This document shows, piece after piece, positions 44,744 through 54,503 of a DNA stretch of 60,563 bases. Both the position numbers and the translations under genes were made by a program. Every line of letters starts with the position of its first letter. The stretch's first letter is position 1. The notes below the pieces were generated by a model. That model searched no databases and was not told where the DNA came from. It worked only from the letters and a program-made list of their open reading frames with translations. The stretch is from Deltaproteobacteria bacterium (GTDB lineage: Bacteria; Myxococcota_A; UBA796; UBA2385): the NCBI GenBank assembly GCA_018401435.1, contig JAGYJW010000040.1, positions 1-60,563 on the forward strand. Reading direction: 5' to 3'.

Positions 44744-45934
44744 TCAGTCCTCGATGTGGCGGTCGGGCTGATCCAGGGCGACGTACTTGGGCCGGTAGAT
44801 GGGGGCGCCCTTGCCGCCGCGGATGCGGGTGCGCTCATCCACGATCTGCGCGGCGATGCCCGTGATGCGGCTGAGGCCGAAGAGCACCGTGTAGTAGGTG
44901 GTATCGGTCAGGCCGCAGGCCTCCAGCAAGGAGCCGGAGACCGCATCGACATTGGGGTAGGGGTTGGAGATCTTGGGGTTCTCCTTGAGCACCTTGACCG
45001 CCGCGTGGCGCAGGTTGGCCGCCGTGCGGAACACCTTGCTGTCGGGGCAGAGCTTCTCACCCAGCTCGTACTGCACCGTGGCCCGGGGGTCCTCGGCGCG
45101 CAGCACCGCATGGCCGAAGCCATAGACCTTGTCGCCGCTGGCGAGGGTGTCGCGCACCCACTGCTCCAGCTCGGCCGGGTCCGAGGTGGGGATGGTGCGC
45201 ACCTGGGCCAGGCAGGCCTCGTTGGCGCCGCCGTGCAGGGGGCCGGCGAGGCCGTCCATGGCGGCGGCCAGCGAGGTGTAGACATCGGCATGACCCGAGG
45301 CCACGGCCTTGCCCACGAAGGTGCTGAGGTTGCCGCCGCCGTGGTCCATATGCAGGTTGTAGAAGCTCTTGAGCAGGGCGGTCAGGCGGGTGCGCGCGGC
45401 GTCGTCATCCACGCCCGGAACGCCGAGCATGTGCACGAAGTCGGCGATCAGGTCGAGCTTGGGGTTGGGGGCGATGGGCGCGCCCCAGCCCGATCGGATG
45501 CGGTAGATCGCAGCGCACAGCTCGGGCGCCCGGGCGATCAGGTTCTTGGCGTCCTCCACCCAGTCGTGGGTGACGGTGCGCATGCCCAGGATGAGCAGGC
45601 CGGCGCTGAGCCAGCCCATGGGGTGCCCCTCCTTGGGCAGGTGCTTCAGCGTCTCGAGCACATCGGAAGGGATGCCGCGGCGAGCGCGCAGATCGTCGCC
45701 GAAGGCGGCGAGTTCGTCGCCCACGGGCAGGCGGCGGTTGAGCAGGAGGAAGGCGACCTCTTCGGGCTCGCGGGGGGCGAGCTCGGCGATGGGGTAGCCG
45801 ACATAGGACACGCCCTTGATGGGGTCGACCTTGGAGGTCATGCAGCTTCCGACCGGGAAGCCCCGCAGCCCGGTGTCGAGGTGGGCGGTGGTGATGGTGA
45901 AGAGGGCCTGGGCTTCGCCAGCGTTGTCGGCCAT
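44744..45934 (-). CDS. gltA: Citrate synthase
   Basis: The 396-residue enzyme begins with a GLRGFPVGSCMTSKVDPIKG block and has the catalytic HGGANEACL and GFGHAVLRAEDPR segments, with DHGGGNLSTF upstream. It condenses acetyl-CoA and oxaloacetate at the entry of the TCA cycle. ATG 45934 has GAGG upstream; the frame is open further but without homologous sequence. Confidence 0.94.
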   Translation of the reverse strand: MADNAGEAQALFTITTAHLDTGLRGFPVGSCMTSKVDPIKGVSYVGYPIAELAPREPEEVAFLLLNRRLPVGDELAAFGDDLRARRGIPSDVLETLKHLPKEGHPMGWLSAGLLILGMRTVTHDWVEDAKNLIARAPELCAAIYRIRSGWGAPIAPNPKLDLIADFVHMLGVPGVDDDAARTRLTALLKSFYNLHMDHGGGNLSTFVGKAVASGHADVYTSLAAAMDGLAGPLHGGANEACLAQVRTIPTSDPAELEQWVRDTLASGDKVYGFGHAVLRAEDPRATVQYELGEKLCPDSKVFRTAANLRHAAVKVLKENPKISNPYPNVDAVSGSLLEACGLTDTTYYTVLFGLSRITGIAAQIVDERTRIRGGKGAPIYRPKYVALDQPDRHIED

Positions 45935-46087
45935 GGGGTGCCTCGCGAGGATGATGAAAGGGAGAGGGCGGCCGCCGGGGCCGCAAAGATCGCTCTGGGA
46001 CGATCGCGCCCTCCCGCCAGGCGAGAGGGCCGGAGATGGACCGTTGGGCCCCCCCGGCGTGGGGAGACGGGCCATCCAGAGACGCCC

Positions 46088-46109
46088 TGTATAGCCCGGT
46101 GCGCACCGG
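46088..46109 (-). promoter_or_regulatory. Candidate gltA promoter/operator
   Basis: Reading on the reverse strand, the perfect 14-base palindrome CCGGTGCGCACCGG (46096-46109) is followed two bases later by TATACA (46093-46088), a good -10. TTGCAC lies 20 bases upstream of the -10. The 344-base gap 45935-46278 otherwise holds no gene I can support. Confidence 0.35.
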
Positions 46110-46278
46110 CGCGGTGCAAGGGGAGGCCGCGGCCCCGCAGGATCCCCCTCCGCCGCCCCCAACGCCGCAGGGTCCCCGTGCGACGAGCCCGTGACGAAGT
46201 CTCCGAATCGGCGCAGGTGGCGATAGCCCGCCAGCCACCGAGAGGACGGAAAGGATCTCGGCGGGGGGGGCGAGGACG

Positions 46279-46710
46279 GTGCGATTCCCGGTTGACCAGC
46301 AAGTCGGCGCCACGATGGGGCCCCAGCGGCCCCGCAGCAGCGGCCCCCGGGCGACCCCACCGCCGCGCGCGACCTCCGGCCTGGAGGAGTGGACGGCCGG
46401 GCTCTGGGGCGAGCGCAGCTGGGCCCGCGGCCTCTGGTCCGACGAGTGCCCCGCGCCGGCCCGCAGCCCCGACGAGGCCTTCCCCATGATGCGCGCGGCC
46501 GCCGCCTTGGTACGGCCGCGCAGCACCCCTCGGGTCGAGGCCCGCATCGACGCCCTGTTGCAAGAAGCCCACGCCGCCCTCGAGCGCATGCGGGCCCGCG
46601 CCCACGAGCTGCGCGAGGCCCTGCGCGAGGCCCGACGCGAGCGCCCGAGCCCCATCCGGAGCCCCTTTCGGGTGGAGGGCCGGGACGGCCCGCGGCGCCG
46701 CGCCGACTGA
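46279..46710 (+). CDS. Small protein with C-terminal coiled coil, unknown
   Basis: The 143-residue frame (GTG 46279, alternative ATG 46315) has a Pro/Arg-rich start, a Trp-rich middle (EEWTAGLWGERSWARGLW) and a long amphipathic helix (ARIDALLQEAHAALERMRARAHELREAL). The helix and high GC3 support coding, but I recognise no family and the ribosome-binding site is weak. It is convergent with the PDZ protein gene. Confidence 0.5.
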   Translation: MRFPVDQQVGATMGPQRPRSSGPRATPPPRATSGLEEWTAGLWGERSWARGLWSDECPAPARSPDEAFPMMRAAAALVRPRSTPRVEARIDALLQEAHAALERMRARAHELREALREARRERPSPIRSPFRVEGRDGPRRRAD

Positions 46711-46719
46711 GCGGGCTGC

Positions 46720-48315
46720 CTATTCGAGCTCCACATCCATCAAGACGCCGTCGCGGTCGATCACGAGGTCCACCCCTGGGCCGCCCCAGTGCCCCAGCAG
46801 ACCGGCGGCGAGGGTCTCGCTCAGCTCGGGGGGCAGGGTCGTGCTGTCCAGCCCCATCACGCTGACGCCCACCACGCGATCGCCGGCCCGCAGCCCGTTG
46901 CGGCTGGCCGGGCCCTCCGGGTCGAGGGTCTCGACCACCAGGGCGCCCTCCGCGTCCATGCCCAGCTCCACCCCGTTGTCCTCGAGCAAGGTGGCCTCGG
47001 CGGTGCGCACCTCCACCCCATCGGTGATGGCGCCCTCCTCGACCCCCACCGCCACCCGCTGAAAGGGGCTGGGCATCACAAAGATCTCCCAGGTGCCCGG
47101 CGGCAGGCCCTCAAAGCTGAAGCGCCCATCGCCGTCGCTGTCGCCAAAGGCCGGGGTGCTGCGCTCTGTGGCGGCCACCGCCCGCATGGCGACGACCGAG
47201 GCGTGGGGGATTGGATCGCCGGTGAGGCCGTCCAGGACGACGCCTTCGATGCCCCCGCCGCTCCATGTCTCAATATCACCGATATCGACCGGGGTCGCGC
47301 GCACCCGCACTGGGGGGGTTCGCACCACCCGGCCATCGCCCTGGCGCAGCTCGACATGCCAGTCGCCGGGCACCAGGCCCGAGAGGGTGAAGCGCCCGTC
47401 GGCGTCGCAGCGCTGCTCGCGGCCCAACAGGCCGCCCCGGGGCAGGTCTTCGAGGCGCTCGGGCAGGCGGATGGCCAGGGCCTGGCAGGACCGGGGCTCC
47501 CCGTCCTCCACCATGCGTCCCGTGATGGCACCCCCATAGGAGAGGTCGAGCCAGACCTCATTCTCACCGATTTCTACCCGCGCCGTGGACCCGCCACCGC
47601 GCACGGCCGCCACCCCGCTGGGGCAGATGCAGGTGACCGTGGGGGCGTCATTGCAGTCTGCGCCCAGGGGCAGCAGGGGCTCGGTGCACAGGATTGGCCC
47701 CACGCCTTCGCAAGAGTCGCCGGGCATGCCCTGGCAATGCACCCGCACCACCCGGTCGATGGGCAGCGCCACCAAGATCTCGCGCACCACCCCGTCTTCG
47801 TCGGCCAGGGCGAGGTCTGCCAAGGCGATCTCGACCGTCACGACCTCGGTGTGGTGGTCGTCGCGAAACGGGCCCCGCTCGAAGCTCGATACGTGCACCT
47901 TGCTGGGAATGCCCACTGGCAGGGCCACATAGGTGGCCCCCGGGCGCTCGGGATCCGGCCAGACCTGGGCCCCGACGGGCGCGTCCCCGTCCAGCACGGT
48001 GGTGAAGATGGCCGCGCCGTCCAGGGGCGTGCCGTGCAGATCCTCCACCCGAACCCGCACAAGGCCCTGGGCGGCCATGCGCAGGGTGGTCTGGGCGTCC
48101 CGGGGCAGCTCCACCACCGCCTGGGCCACGGGCGCCACCGATGGGCTCCAGCCTGCCCAGACCTGCATGGGCCCGCAGGGCAGCCCGTCCAGGGTGGCCT
48201 CTCCGGCGGCGCCCGTGCGCCAGCCCAGGTCGTCGGGCTGCTCCTCCGCCATCGGATCCTGCACCCCCACCCGGATGCCCGACAGCGGCGCGCCCTCCAG
48301 GTCCTCCACCCGCAC
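46720..48315 (-). CDS. Carboxypeptidase-regulatory-like repeat protein with C-terminal PDZ domain; start unresolved
   Basis: The 531 residues from the GTG at 48315 contain several beta-sandwich repeats (RVRVEDLEGAPLSGIRVGV, VRVEDLHGTPLDGAAIF, GIEGVVLDGLTGDPIPHASV) of the carboxypeptidase-regulatory type and a Cys-rich loop (CICPSGVAAV). A final PDZ-like domain carries EGPASRNGLRAGDRVVGV. The same frame is open upstream to about 48552 and encodes a membrane helix (AIAVLVLVLILGCAGILAGL, about 48440-48500), so the true protein is a membrane-anchored periplasmic one. No ATG, GTG or TTG lies in that part. Confidence 0.8.
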   Translation of the reverse strand: MRVEDLEGAPLSGIRVGVQDPMAEEQPDDLGWRTGAAGEATLDGLPCGPMQVWAGWSPSVAPVAQAVVELPRDAQTTLRMAAQGLVRVRVEDLHGTPLDGAAIFTTVLDGDAPVGAQVWPDPERPGATYVALPVGIPSKVHVSSFERGPFRDDHHTEVVTVEIALADLALADEDGVVREILVALPIDRVVRVHCQGMPGDSCEGVGPILCTEPLLPLGADCNDAPTVTCICPSGVAAVRGGGSTARVEIGENEVWLDLSYGGAITGRMVEDGEPRSCQALAIRLPERLEDLPRGGLLGREQRCDADGRFTLSGLVPGDWHVELRQGDGRVVRTPPVRVRATPVDIGDIETWSGGGIEGVVLDGLTGDPIPHASVVAMRAVAATERSTPAFGDSDGDGRFSFEGLPPGTWEIFVMPSPFQRVAVGVEEGAITDGVEVRTAEATLLEDNGVELGMDAEGALVVETLDPEGPASRNGLRAGDRVVGVSVMGLDSTTLPPELSETLAAGLLGHWGGPGVDLVIDRDGVLMDVELE

Positions 48316-48637
48316 GCGCAGACTGCAGTCGCCGTCCGGGGCGAGCCGCGGCTGGGCCGCGAGCCGGATGGGGGGCGCCGCACCCGGCGGGGGCGCCTCG
48401 ACCCGGCTGGCGCGGGCGGGGGCATCGGGGCTCAGGGCAGCATAGAGCCCCGCCAGGATGCCGGCGCAGCCCAGGATCAGGACGAGGACGAGGACGGCGA
48501 TGGCTCGCTTTGTGCGCAGGAGCTGGACCGGGAGCGAGGGCGGACTGGGGTCCTACCCGACGCCGGCGGCCACGGCGCGGTGCCCCGCACCCAAGGGCGC
48601 GCTACGGTCAGGTGTGGCCGGTCAACCCCCGAGGCCC

Positions 48638-50026
48638 GTGCGCTCCTCCCCTGCCCTGCCCCTGTTGATCCTGGCCTTGGCGGCCTGCACCAGAGGCCCG
48701 ACGAGCGCGGCACCCGGCCCGCTGATCCTGCTGGTGAGCTTTGACACCACCCGGGCCGACGCCCTGGGCTGCTATGGCGGAGAAGCGGCCCGCACCCCGA
48801 TCCTCGACGGCCTCGCCGCCCGGGGGGTGCGCTTTGCCTGGGCCCTGGCCCAGAGCCCGACCACCCTGGCCAGCCACGCCTCTGCCCTGTCGGGGCTGGA
48901 TGCCCACGGCCACCGCGTGGTGCGCAATGGCTTCCCGGTTACCGATGATATACCGTTGGTACAAGAGCGCATACAGGCCGAAGGCTGGCAGACCCGCGCT
49001 GTAATCGGCTCTTTCGCGCTGGAAGGCGGCATGGGCCTGTCGCGGGGCTTTGACGACTACGCGGATCGGGGCTGGCTCAAGCACCTGGGCGAATATGCCT
49101 TCCCCGCAGACCAGGTCACCGACCGCGCCCTGGCCAGCGCCCGCGCCGCCGACCCCCAGCGGCCCCTCTTCCTCTTCGTGCACTATTATGACCCGCACCA
49201 GAGCTGGAACCGGGCCCCCGCAGAGCTGGTGTCCACCTTTGTCGATCCGCACTACGCGGGCATCGCGGCGGGGGATCCCGCCGGCATCGGGCGGCTGACC
49301 GCTGCGGCCCAGGACGGCAGCCTGCGCCCGGAAGACGCCCGCCAGGCGCGCGCCCTCTACCTGGCCGAGGTGGCTTGGACGGACCAGCAGCTCGGGCGCC
49401 TGCTGGCCGGCCTGGAGGCCGACGGTCGGCTCGCCGACTCCCTGGTGCTGATGATGTCGGACCACGGCGAGGTGCTCGACGAGATCCCCGATCGCCCCTA
49501 CCGCCATGGCCCCGACGCCGATCTCGCGGCCCTGCATGTGCCCCTGCTGGTGGCCGGCCGCGGCCGCTACGCCACCCCGCCGGGCCGCGTGGTCTCGGAG
49601 CTGGTGCGGGTGCAGGATGTGGCGGCCACCCTCGCCCAGGCCGCCGGCGCCTCCCCCGATCTGGGCGACAGCCGGGACCTGTCGGTGACCTGGACGGCGG
49701 GCGCCGCCCCCCTGGCCCCGCTGCCGGCCTTCGCCGAGGCCAACCGCCCCCATGAGCTGGCCACCGGCCCAGGCTGGCCCAACCTGCGCATGGAGCGCAG
49801 CGTGGCCCTGGACGGGCTCTTGCTCACCCGCGCCCCCTACCTGGCCGAGGAGGGGCTCTTCTCCTTGGCCGAGGGGCAGCCTGCCCACGTCGACCCCGAT
49901 GCCCAGGCCCGCTTGGGCGCCCTGCTCGACGCCTGGGATGCCGCAGCCCCCGGGGCCCGCAGCGCCGACCTCGACCCCGAGACCCGCGCCGCCCTGAAAG
50001 CCCTCGGCTATGTCGATGGCGACTGA
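48638..50026 (+). CDS. Sulfatase/alkaline phosphatase-superfamily lipoprotein
   Basis: GTG 48638 (GAGG upstream) starts a lipoprotein signal ending LAAC. The 462-residue enzyme has VSFDTTRADALGCYG (metal Asp), SPTTLASHASALSG at the nucleophile position, VHYYDPH and MMSDHGEVLDE. The nucleophile region has Thr/Ser instead of the Cys/Ser-x-Pro-x-Arg sulfatase signature, so it may be a phosphotransferase or phosphodiesterase-like enzyme. It is followed by the convergent purEK operon. Confidence 0.82.
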   Translation: MRSSPALPLLILALAACTRGPTSAAPGPLILLVSFDTTRADALGCYGGEAARTPILDGLAARGVRFAWALAQSPTTLASHASALSGLDAHGHRVVRNGFPVTDDIPLVQERIQAEGWQTRAVIGSFALEGGMGLSRGFDDYADRGWLKHLGEYAFPADQVTDRALASARAADPQRPLFLFVHYYDPHQSWNRAPAELVSTFVDPHYAGIAAGDPAGIGRLTAAAQDGSLRPEDARQARALYLAEVAWTDQQLGRLLAGLEADGRLADSLVLMMSDHGEVLDEIPDRPYRHGPDADLAALHVPLLVAGRGRYATPPGRVVSELVRVQDVAATLAQAAGASPDLGDSRDLSVTWTAGAAPLAPLPAFAEANRPHELATGPGWPNLRMERSVALDGLLLTRAPYLAEEGLFSLAEGQPAHVDPDAQARLGALLDAWDAAAPGARSADLDPETRAALKALGYVDGD

Positions 50027-50035
50027 GTTCGGCGC

Positions 50036-51169
50036 TCAGTCCTGGCGCGCCAGGGTGGCCCGGGCCCGCCGCACCTTGTCCATCGCCTCTTCGGGGGTGG
50101 CCCCGGTGGCCAGCAGGTGCCCCACCTTGCGCTGCGGCCGGGGTTCCTTGTCGTAGAGGTAGAGGTGTACGCCGGGAATGGCCAGGGCGCGCTCGAAGGG
50201 CGGGGGCCCGTCGTCCCAGAGGTCCCCCAGCAGGTTGGCCAGGGCCACCGGCCGCACCAGGGCCGTGCTGCCCAGGGGCAGATCGCAGGCGGCGCGCACC
50301 AGCTGTTCGAACTGGCTGGTCTCGCAGGCCAGGCTGGTGGCATGAAAGGTGTTGTGGGGCCGGGGCGCCAGCTCGTTGACCAGCAGCGCGCCCCGCACCC
50401 AGAACAGCTCCACCGCCAGGATGCCCTCCAAGGCGCAGGCCTCGGCGATGCCCTGGGCGATCTGCCGGGCCTGGGCCTCGACGGCATCGGGCAGGGCGCA
50501 GGGGATGTGCGAGACGTCGAGAATGGAGTTCTGGTGCCAGTTCCGAGCGACCGGAAAGACAGCGGTCTCGCCGGAGGGACGCCGGGCCACCATCACGCTC
50601 AGCTCGGCATCCAGGCCCAGCTCCCGCTCCACCACGGCGGGCGCACCGCCCAGCTCGGCATGGGCCAGGCGCGCGTCTTCCGGGCGCAGCAGCCGGGTCT
50701 GGCCCCGCCCGTCATAGCCGCCCCGAGCGGCCTTCACCCGGCAAGGCCCGCCCAGCCGCCGCGCGGCAGCGGCGATGGCCTCGACCCCCTCCGCGGCCTC
50801 CCAGGGACCCTGGGGAAAGCCGTGATCCCGCAGCCATGCCCGCTGCACTGCGCGATCCTGGACCATCTCCAGCAGGGCGGGCCCGGGCCGCAGGGGGGCG
50901 CGCTGGTTGACCGCGTGGGCGGCGTCCGCCCCGATGGTCTCGATCTCGAGGGTGACCACATCGGCCCGGGCCGCCAGCCAGCAGGCGGCGTCCACATCGT
51001 CGAAGGGAGCGGCGATCACGGCGTCGGCCACCCGGCTGGCGCTGCAGTCGCTCTTGAGGTCGAGCACCCGCACCCGGTAGCCAAGCTGCCGCGCAGCCAC
51101 CGCCGTCAGCCTGCCCAGCTGCCCCCCTCCCAGAATGCCGATGGTGCCACCCGGCGGGATGCGGGTCAT
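50036..51169 (-). CDS. purK: 5-(carboxyamino)imidazole ribonucleotide synthase
   Basis: The 377-residue ATP-grasp enzyme has the PurK N-terminus GILGGGQLGRL, the KAARGGYDGRGQ loop, VVERELGLDAELSVMV and the metal/substrate site VNELAPRPHNT. It makes N5-CAIR from AIR, ATP and bicarbonate. Its ATG overlaps the purE stop (ATGA). Confidence 0.96.
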   Translation of the reverse strand: MTRIPPGGTIGILGGGQLGRLTAVAARQLGYRVRVLDLKSDCSASRVADAVIAAPFDDVDAACWLAARADVVTLEIETIGADAAHAVNQRAPLRPGPALLEMVQDRAVQRAWLRDHGFPQGPWEAAEGVEAIAAAARRLGGPCRVKAARGGYDGRGQTRLLRPEDARLAHAELGGAPAVVERELGLDAELSVMVARRPSGETAVFPVARNWHQNSILDVSHIPCALPDAVEAQARQIAQGIAEACALEGILAVELFWVRGALLVNELAPRPHNTFHATSLACETSQFEQLVRAACDLPLGSTALVRPVALANLLGDLWDDGPPPFERALAIPGVHLYLYDKEPRPQRKVGHLLATGATPEEAMDKVRRARATLARQD

Positions 51170-51681
51170 CGGATCACCCGGTCGGCCAGAACGGCGTCGC
51201 GGCGGGCGGCGGTCCAGGCCACCAGGCGGCCTTGCAAGGCCGGCCGGTGGATGGCCAGGATGCGCGCGGCCAGCAGGGCGGCGTTGACCGCCCCGGACAC
51301 GTCGATGGCCAGGGTGCCCACCGGCACGCCCTTGGGCATCTGCACGATGCTGAGCAGGGCGTCGATGCCCTTGAGCCCGGTGGCATCCACCGGCACGCCC
51401 AAGACCGGCAGGGGCGTCAAGGAGGCCACCATGCCGGGCAGGTGGGCCGCCCCACCCGCGGCGGCGATGATCACCTCCAAGCCCCGGCCCGCCGCGCTGT
51501 CGGCATAGTCCACCATCCAGCGGGGCGTGCGGTGGGCGCTGACCACCTGGGCCTCGAAGGGCAGCTGCAGCTCGTCGAGCTGGTCGATGCAGGCTTGCAT
51601 CACCCGCAGGTCCGAGCGGCTGCCCATGATGACCCCGACGAGGGGGCGGGCGGGGTCGAGTCCGGGGTCCGGCGATGACAT
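51166..51681 (-). CDS. purE: N5-carboxyaminoimidazole ribonucleotide mutase
   Basis: The 171-residue protein has VIMGSRSDL, the active-site SAHRTP and AAAGGAAHLPGMVAS, diagnostic of class I PurE. It follows PurK in purine synthesis and is translationally coupled to purK. Confidence 0.96.
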   Translation of the reverse strand: MSSPDPGLDPARPLVGVIMGSRSDLRVMQACIDQLDELQLPFEAQVVSAHRTPRWMVDYADSAAGRGLEVIIAAAGGAAHLPGMVASLTPLPVLGVPVDATGLKGIDALLSIVQMPKGVPVGTLAIDVSGAVNAALLAARILAIHRPALQGRLVAWTAARRDAVLADRVIR

Positions 51682-51749
51682 GGGCGCTCCGCGGCGGGTC
51701 TGCCCGCTGTCACCGACAATGCGCCGGCCGTCAAGGCGCCCATGGGGCC

Positions 51750-52343
51750 CTACTTGGCCTTGTTCAGCTCCAGATCGATGCTGATCTCGACCTCATCGCC
51801 GACCACCCAGCCGCCCCCGTCCAGGGTCTTGTTCCAGGTCAGGCCGAAGTCCTGGCGGTTGATCTTCGTGGTCATCGACGTGCCGGTCTTGATGTTGCCC
51901 CAGGGATCGGTGCGTGCGTCGGGCAGGGCGTCCACGGCAAAGGTCACCGGCTTGGTGACGCCGCGGATGGTGAGGTCGCCGGTCACCTTCCAGCCTGAGC
52001 CGTCCTTGACCACCTGGGTGCTGGTGAAGCCCATCTCGGGGATCTTGGTGGCGTCGAAGAAGTCGGGGCTGGCCAGGTGTTCGTCGCGCTTCTGCTCGTC
52101 GGTGTCCACCGACAGCACCTTGACCTTGCCCGAGATGGACTTCAGCGCGGCGCCATCGGTCACCACCTTGCCTTCGAAGTCGTTGAAGGTGCCGCGCACC
52201 CAGCTCACCATCATGTGGCGAACCTTGAAGCCGACCTGGCTGTGGGAGCTGTCCACCACCCAGTCCTCGGCCAGGGCCGATCCGCTGGCGAGGAGCAGGG
52301 AGAGGGGGGCGATGGCGAGCAGGCGACGGAAGCAGAGGGCCAT
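51750..52343 (-). CDS. YceI-family periplasmic lipid-binding protein
   Basis: The 197-residue protein has a signal peptide ending ALA and the YceI pattern: WVVDSSHSQVGFKVRHMMVSWVRGTF, SPDFFDATKIPEMGFTST and TKINRQDFGLTWN. The fold is a lipocalin-like barrel that binds a polyprenoid in characterised members. ATG 52343 has GGAG upstream. Confidence 0.92.
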   Translation of the reverse strand: MALCFRRLLAIAPLSLLLASGSALAEDWVVDSSHSQVGFKVRHMMVSWVRGTFNDFEGKVVTDGAALKSISGKVKVLSVDTDEQKRDEHLASPDFFDATKIPEMGFTSTQVVKDGSGWKVTGDLTIRGVTKPVTFAVDALPDARTDPWGNIKTGTSMTTKINRQDFGLTWNKTLDGGGWVVGDEVEISIDLELNKAK

Positions 52344-52437
52344 GGGGGGCTCCGAGGGGCGGTTGGGGGTCGGGTCGGCACCGCAGGACGCGCAGCCGCC
52401 GACCACCCCCGGTTAGCCCCGGCTGGCCGGCAGTCCC

Positions 52438-54503
52438 GTGAACACACCGTTTCGACGGTGCTACACTCGCTGCGCGGAGACCCCCATCGCGCCCCCAGAC
52501 CCCAGCCAGGCCCTCGTGGAAGCCGCCCTGCATGCAGAGCGCCAGGGTGCCACCGCCGCCGCCCGCCAGGCCTGGATCCGCGTGGCCGCCCTGCGCCCGA
52601 AGGACCCCACCCCGCGTCGGGCGCTGGCCCGCCTCAGCCTGGCGGAGGGGCGACTGGCCGAGGCTGCCGCCGCCATGGACGAGGCCCTGCGCCTGGCCCC
52701 CGGGACGGCCCGCTGCGCCGCGAGGCCGCCGAACTCCAGGCCAAGATGGGCGCCCTGCCCGCCGCGCTCACCCACCTCCAGGCGGCCGCGGCCCTCGACC
52801 CCCAGGATGCCGCCCCCTTGCTGCGAGCCGGGGAGCTGGCCAGCCAGGCCGGACAGCCCCGCCTCGCCGTCGCCCACCTGCGCATGGCCCTGCGCCGGGC
52901 CCCGAATCGCGCCGACGCCTTGCTGCTGCTGGCGTTGAACCTCAGCAAGTTGCCCGACCCCGAAGGCGCAGAGACCGCCGCCGACGCGGCCTGTGCCGCT
53001 CGGCCCGAGGACGCCGCCACCGCCGAGATCGCCGGTCTGGTGGCCATTCGCGCGGGCCGCGACCTGGTGGCCCGTCGGCGCTTCGATCAGGCCCTCGCGC
53101 TGGAAAGCAGCCGCCCGCGTTCCTTGTGGGGCAGGGCAGCCGCCATGCCCATCATCGCGGCCGACGAGGCCGCCGAATCAGCGATATGTCAGCAGTATCT
53201 CACCGATATAGCCGCAACCGAAGCGGCCCAGGCCCAGGACCCCCAGCCCGCCGACTGGCTGGACGCCGTACAGACGGCCTTCGCCCGGCACTACCACGGC
53301 GGAGACTGCCTTCCCGAGCAGCAGATTCATGGACGCCTGCTGCACCGGGTGATGGGCGCGGCCCTTGCCAGCCCAGCGCCCCGCCGGCCCCAGGGCCCGG
53401 GAAACAAGCTGCGAATCGGCTTTCTGAGCGCTTGGTTCTGTGACCACACCGTCACCCGCCTCTTTCGGGGCTGGGTGGAGGGCCTGGACCCCCGGCGCTT
53501 CACCCGGGTGGGCCTCACCCTGGGCCACCGCGAAGACGCCACCACCGCGGCGTTGAAGGGGCACTTCGACGCGTGGGTGGACCTGCGGGGCAGCCTGCCC
53601 CAAGCGGTGGCACGGCTGGCCGAGGCCGGGCTGGACGCCTTGATCTTCCCCGAGCTGGGCATGGACCCGGCCACCTTGCGGCTGGCGGCACTGCGCCACG
53701 CCCCCGTCCAGCTGATGGCCTGGGGCCACCCCATCACCAGCGGCCTGCCCACGGTGGACATCTTCCTGTCGTCGGCCGGAATGGCCCCCGCGCCGGATCG
53801 CCGCTTCACCTGGGAGCACCGGGTGGATCTGCCCGGGCTGTCCATCCCCTACCGACCGCCGCCGGCCCCCGATGGGCCCCTGGATCGCCAGGCCCACGGC
53901 CTCACCCCGGGGCGGCCCCTGCTGCTCTGCACCCAGAACCTGGCCAAGTACCGGCCGGCCACCGACCCGCTGCTGGTAGCGGTCGCCCGGCGCGCCCCCG
54001 ACGCCTTGCTGGTCTATGTCGAGGATCACCGGCCCACAGTGACCGCGGCCTTTCGGGCCCGGCTCTCCGGCGCCTTTGCCCGGGCGGGCCTGGACCCCGA
54101 CGCCCACCTGCGCTTCTTGCCCCGGCTGAGCGGCACGGACTGGATGCGCCTGATGGCCACCGGCGATCTCTTTCTGGACAGCCCGGGCTGGTCGGGGGGC
54201 AACACCTCCCTGGAGGCCCTGTCCTGCGGCCTGCCCGTGCTGGCCTTTCCCGGCGACAGCCTGCGGGGGCGCCACAGCCTCGCCATGGTGCGGGAGCTGG
54301 GCCTGGAGGCGCTGGCCCCCCAAAGCCCCGCCGCCTGGGTGGACCAGGCCGTCGCCTTGGCGGGCGATGGGGCGCAGCGGGCGCGCCTCAGCCAGGAGAT
54401 CCAGGCGCGCTCCCCCGCCCTCTTCGCGGACCAGCGGGGGGTGCGCGCCCTGGAAGCGGTGCTGGGGGAGGCCGTCTCGGCGGCCCGTCACTCGGCCTCG
54501 TAG
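52438..54503 (+). CDS. TPR protein with O-GlcNAc transferase (GT41)-like domain; one apparent frameshift
   Basis: The first 260 residues have about six TPR-like helical pairs (AALRPKDPTPRRALARLSLAEG, LRMALRRAPNRADALLLLALN). The frame shifts near 52710; one restored base gives 689 codons. From about residue 320 the GT41 catalytic half follows: RIGFLSAWFCDHTVTRLF (His), LIFPELGMDPATLRLA, PVQLMAWGHPITSGL, TQNLAKYRPATDP and WSGGNTSLEALSCGLPV. This is the OGT/SPINDLY layout, so it should glycosylate proteins in the cytoplasm. The GTG start is weakly supported. The end overlaps the convergent sulfatase by 16 bases. Confidence 0.87.

Noticed and set aside
52443..52475. Promoter-like TTCGAC...TACACT inside the start of the OGT-like gene
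   Set aside because: The match to a -35/-10 pair is weak and no better start codon with a ribosome-binding site follows, so I did not list it as a promoter.
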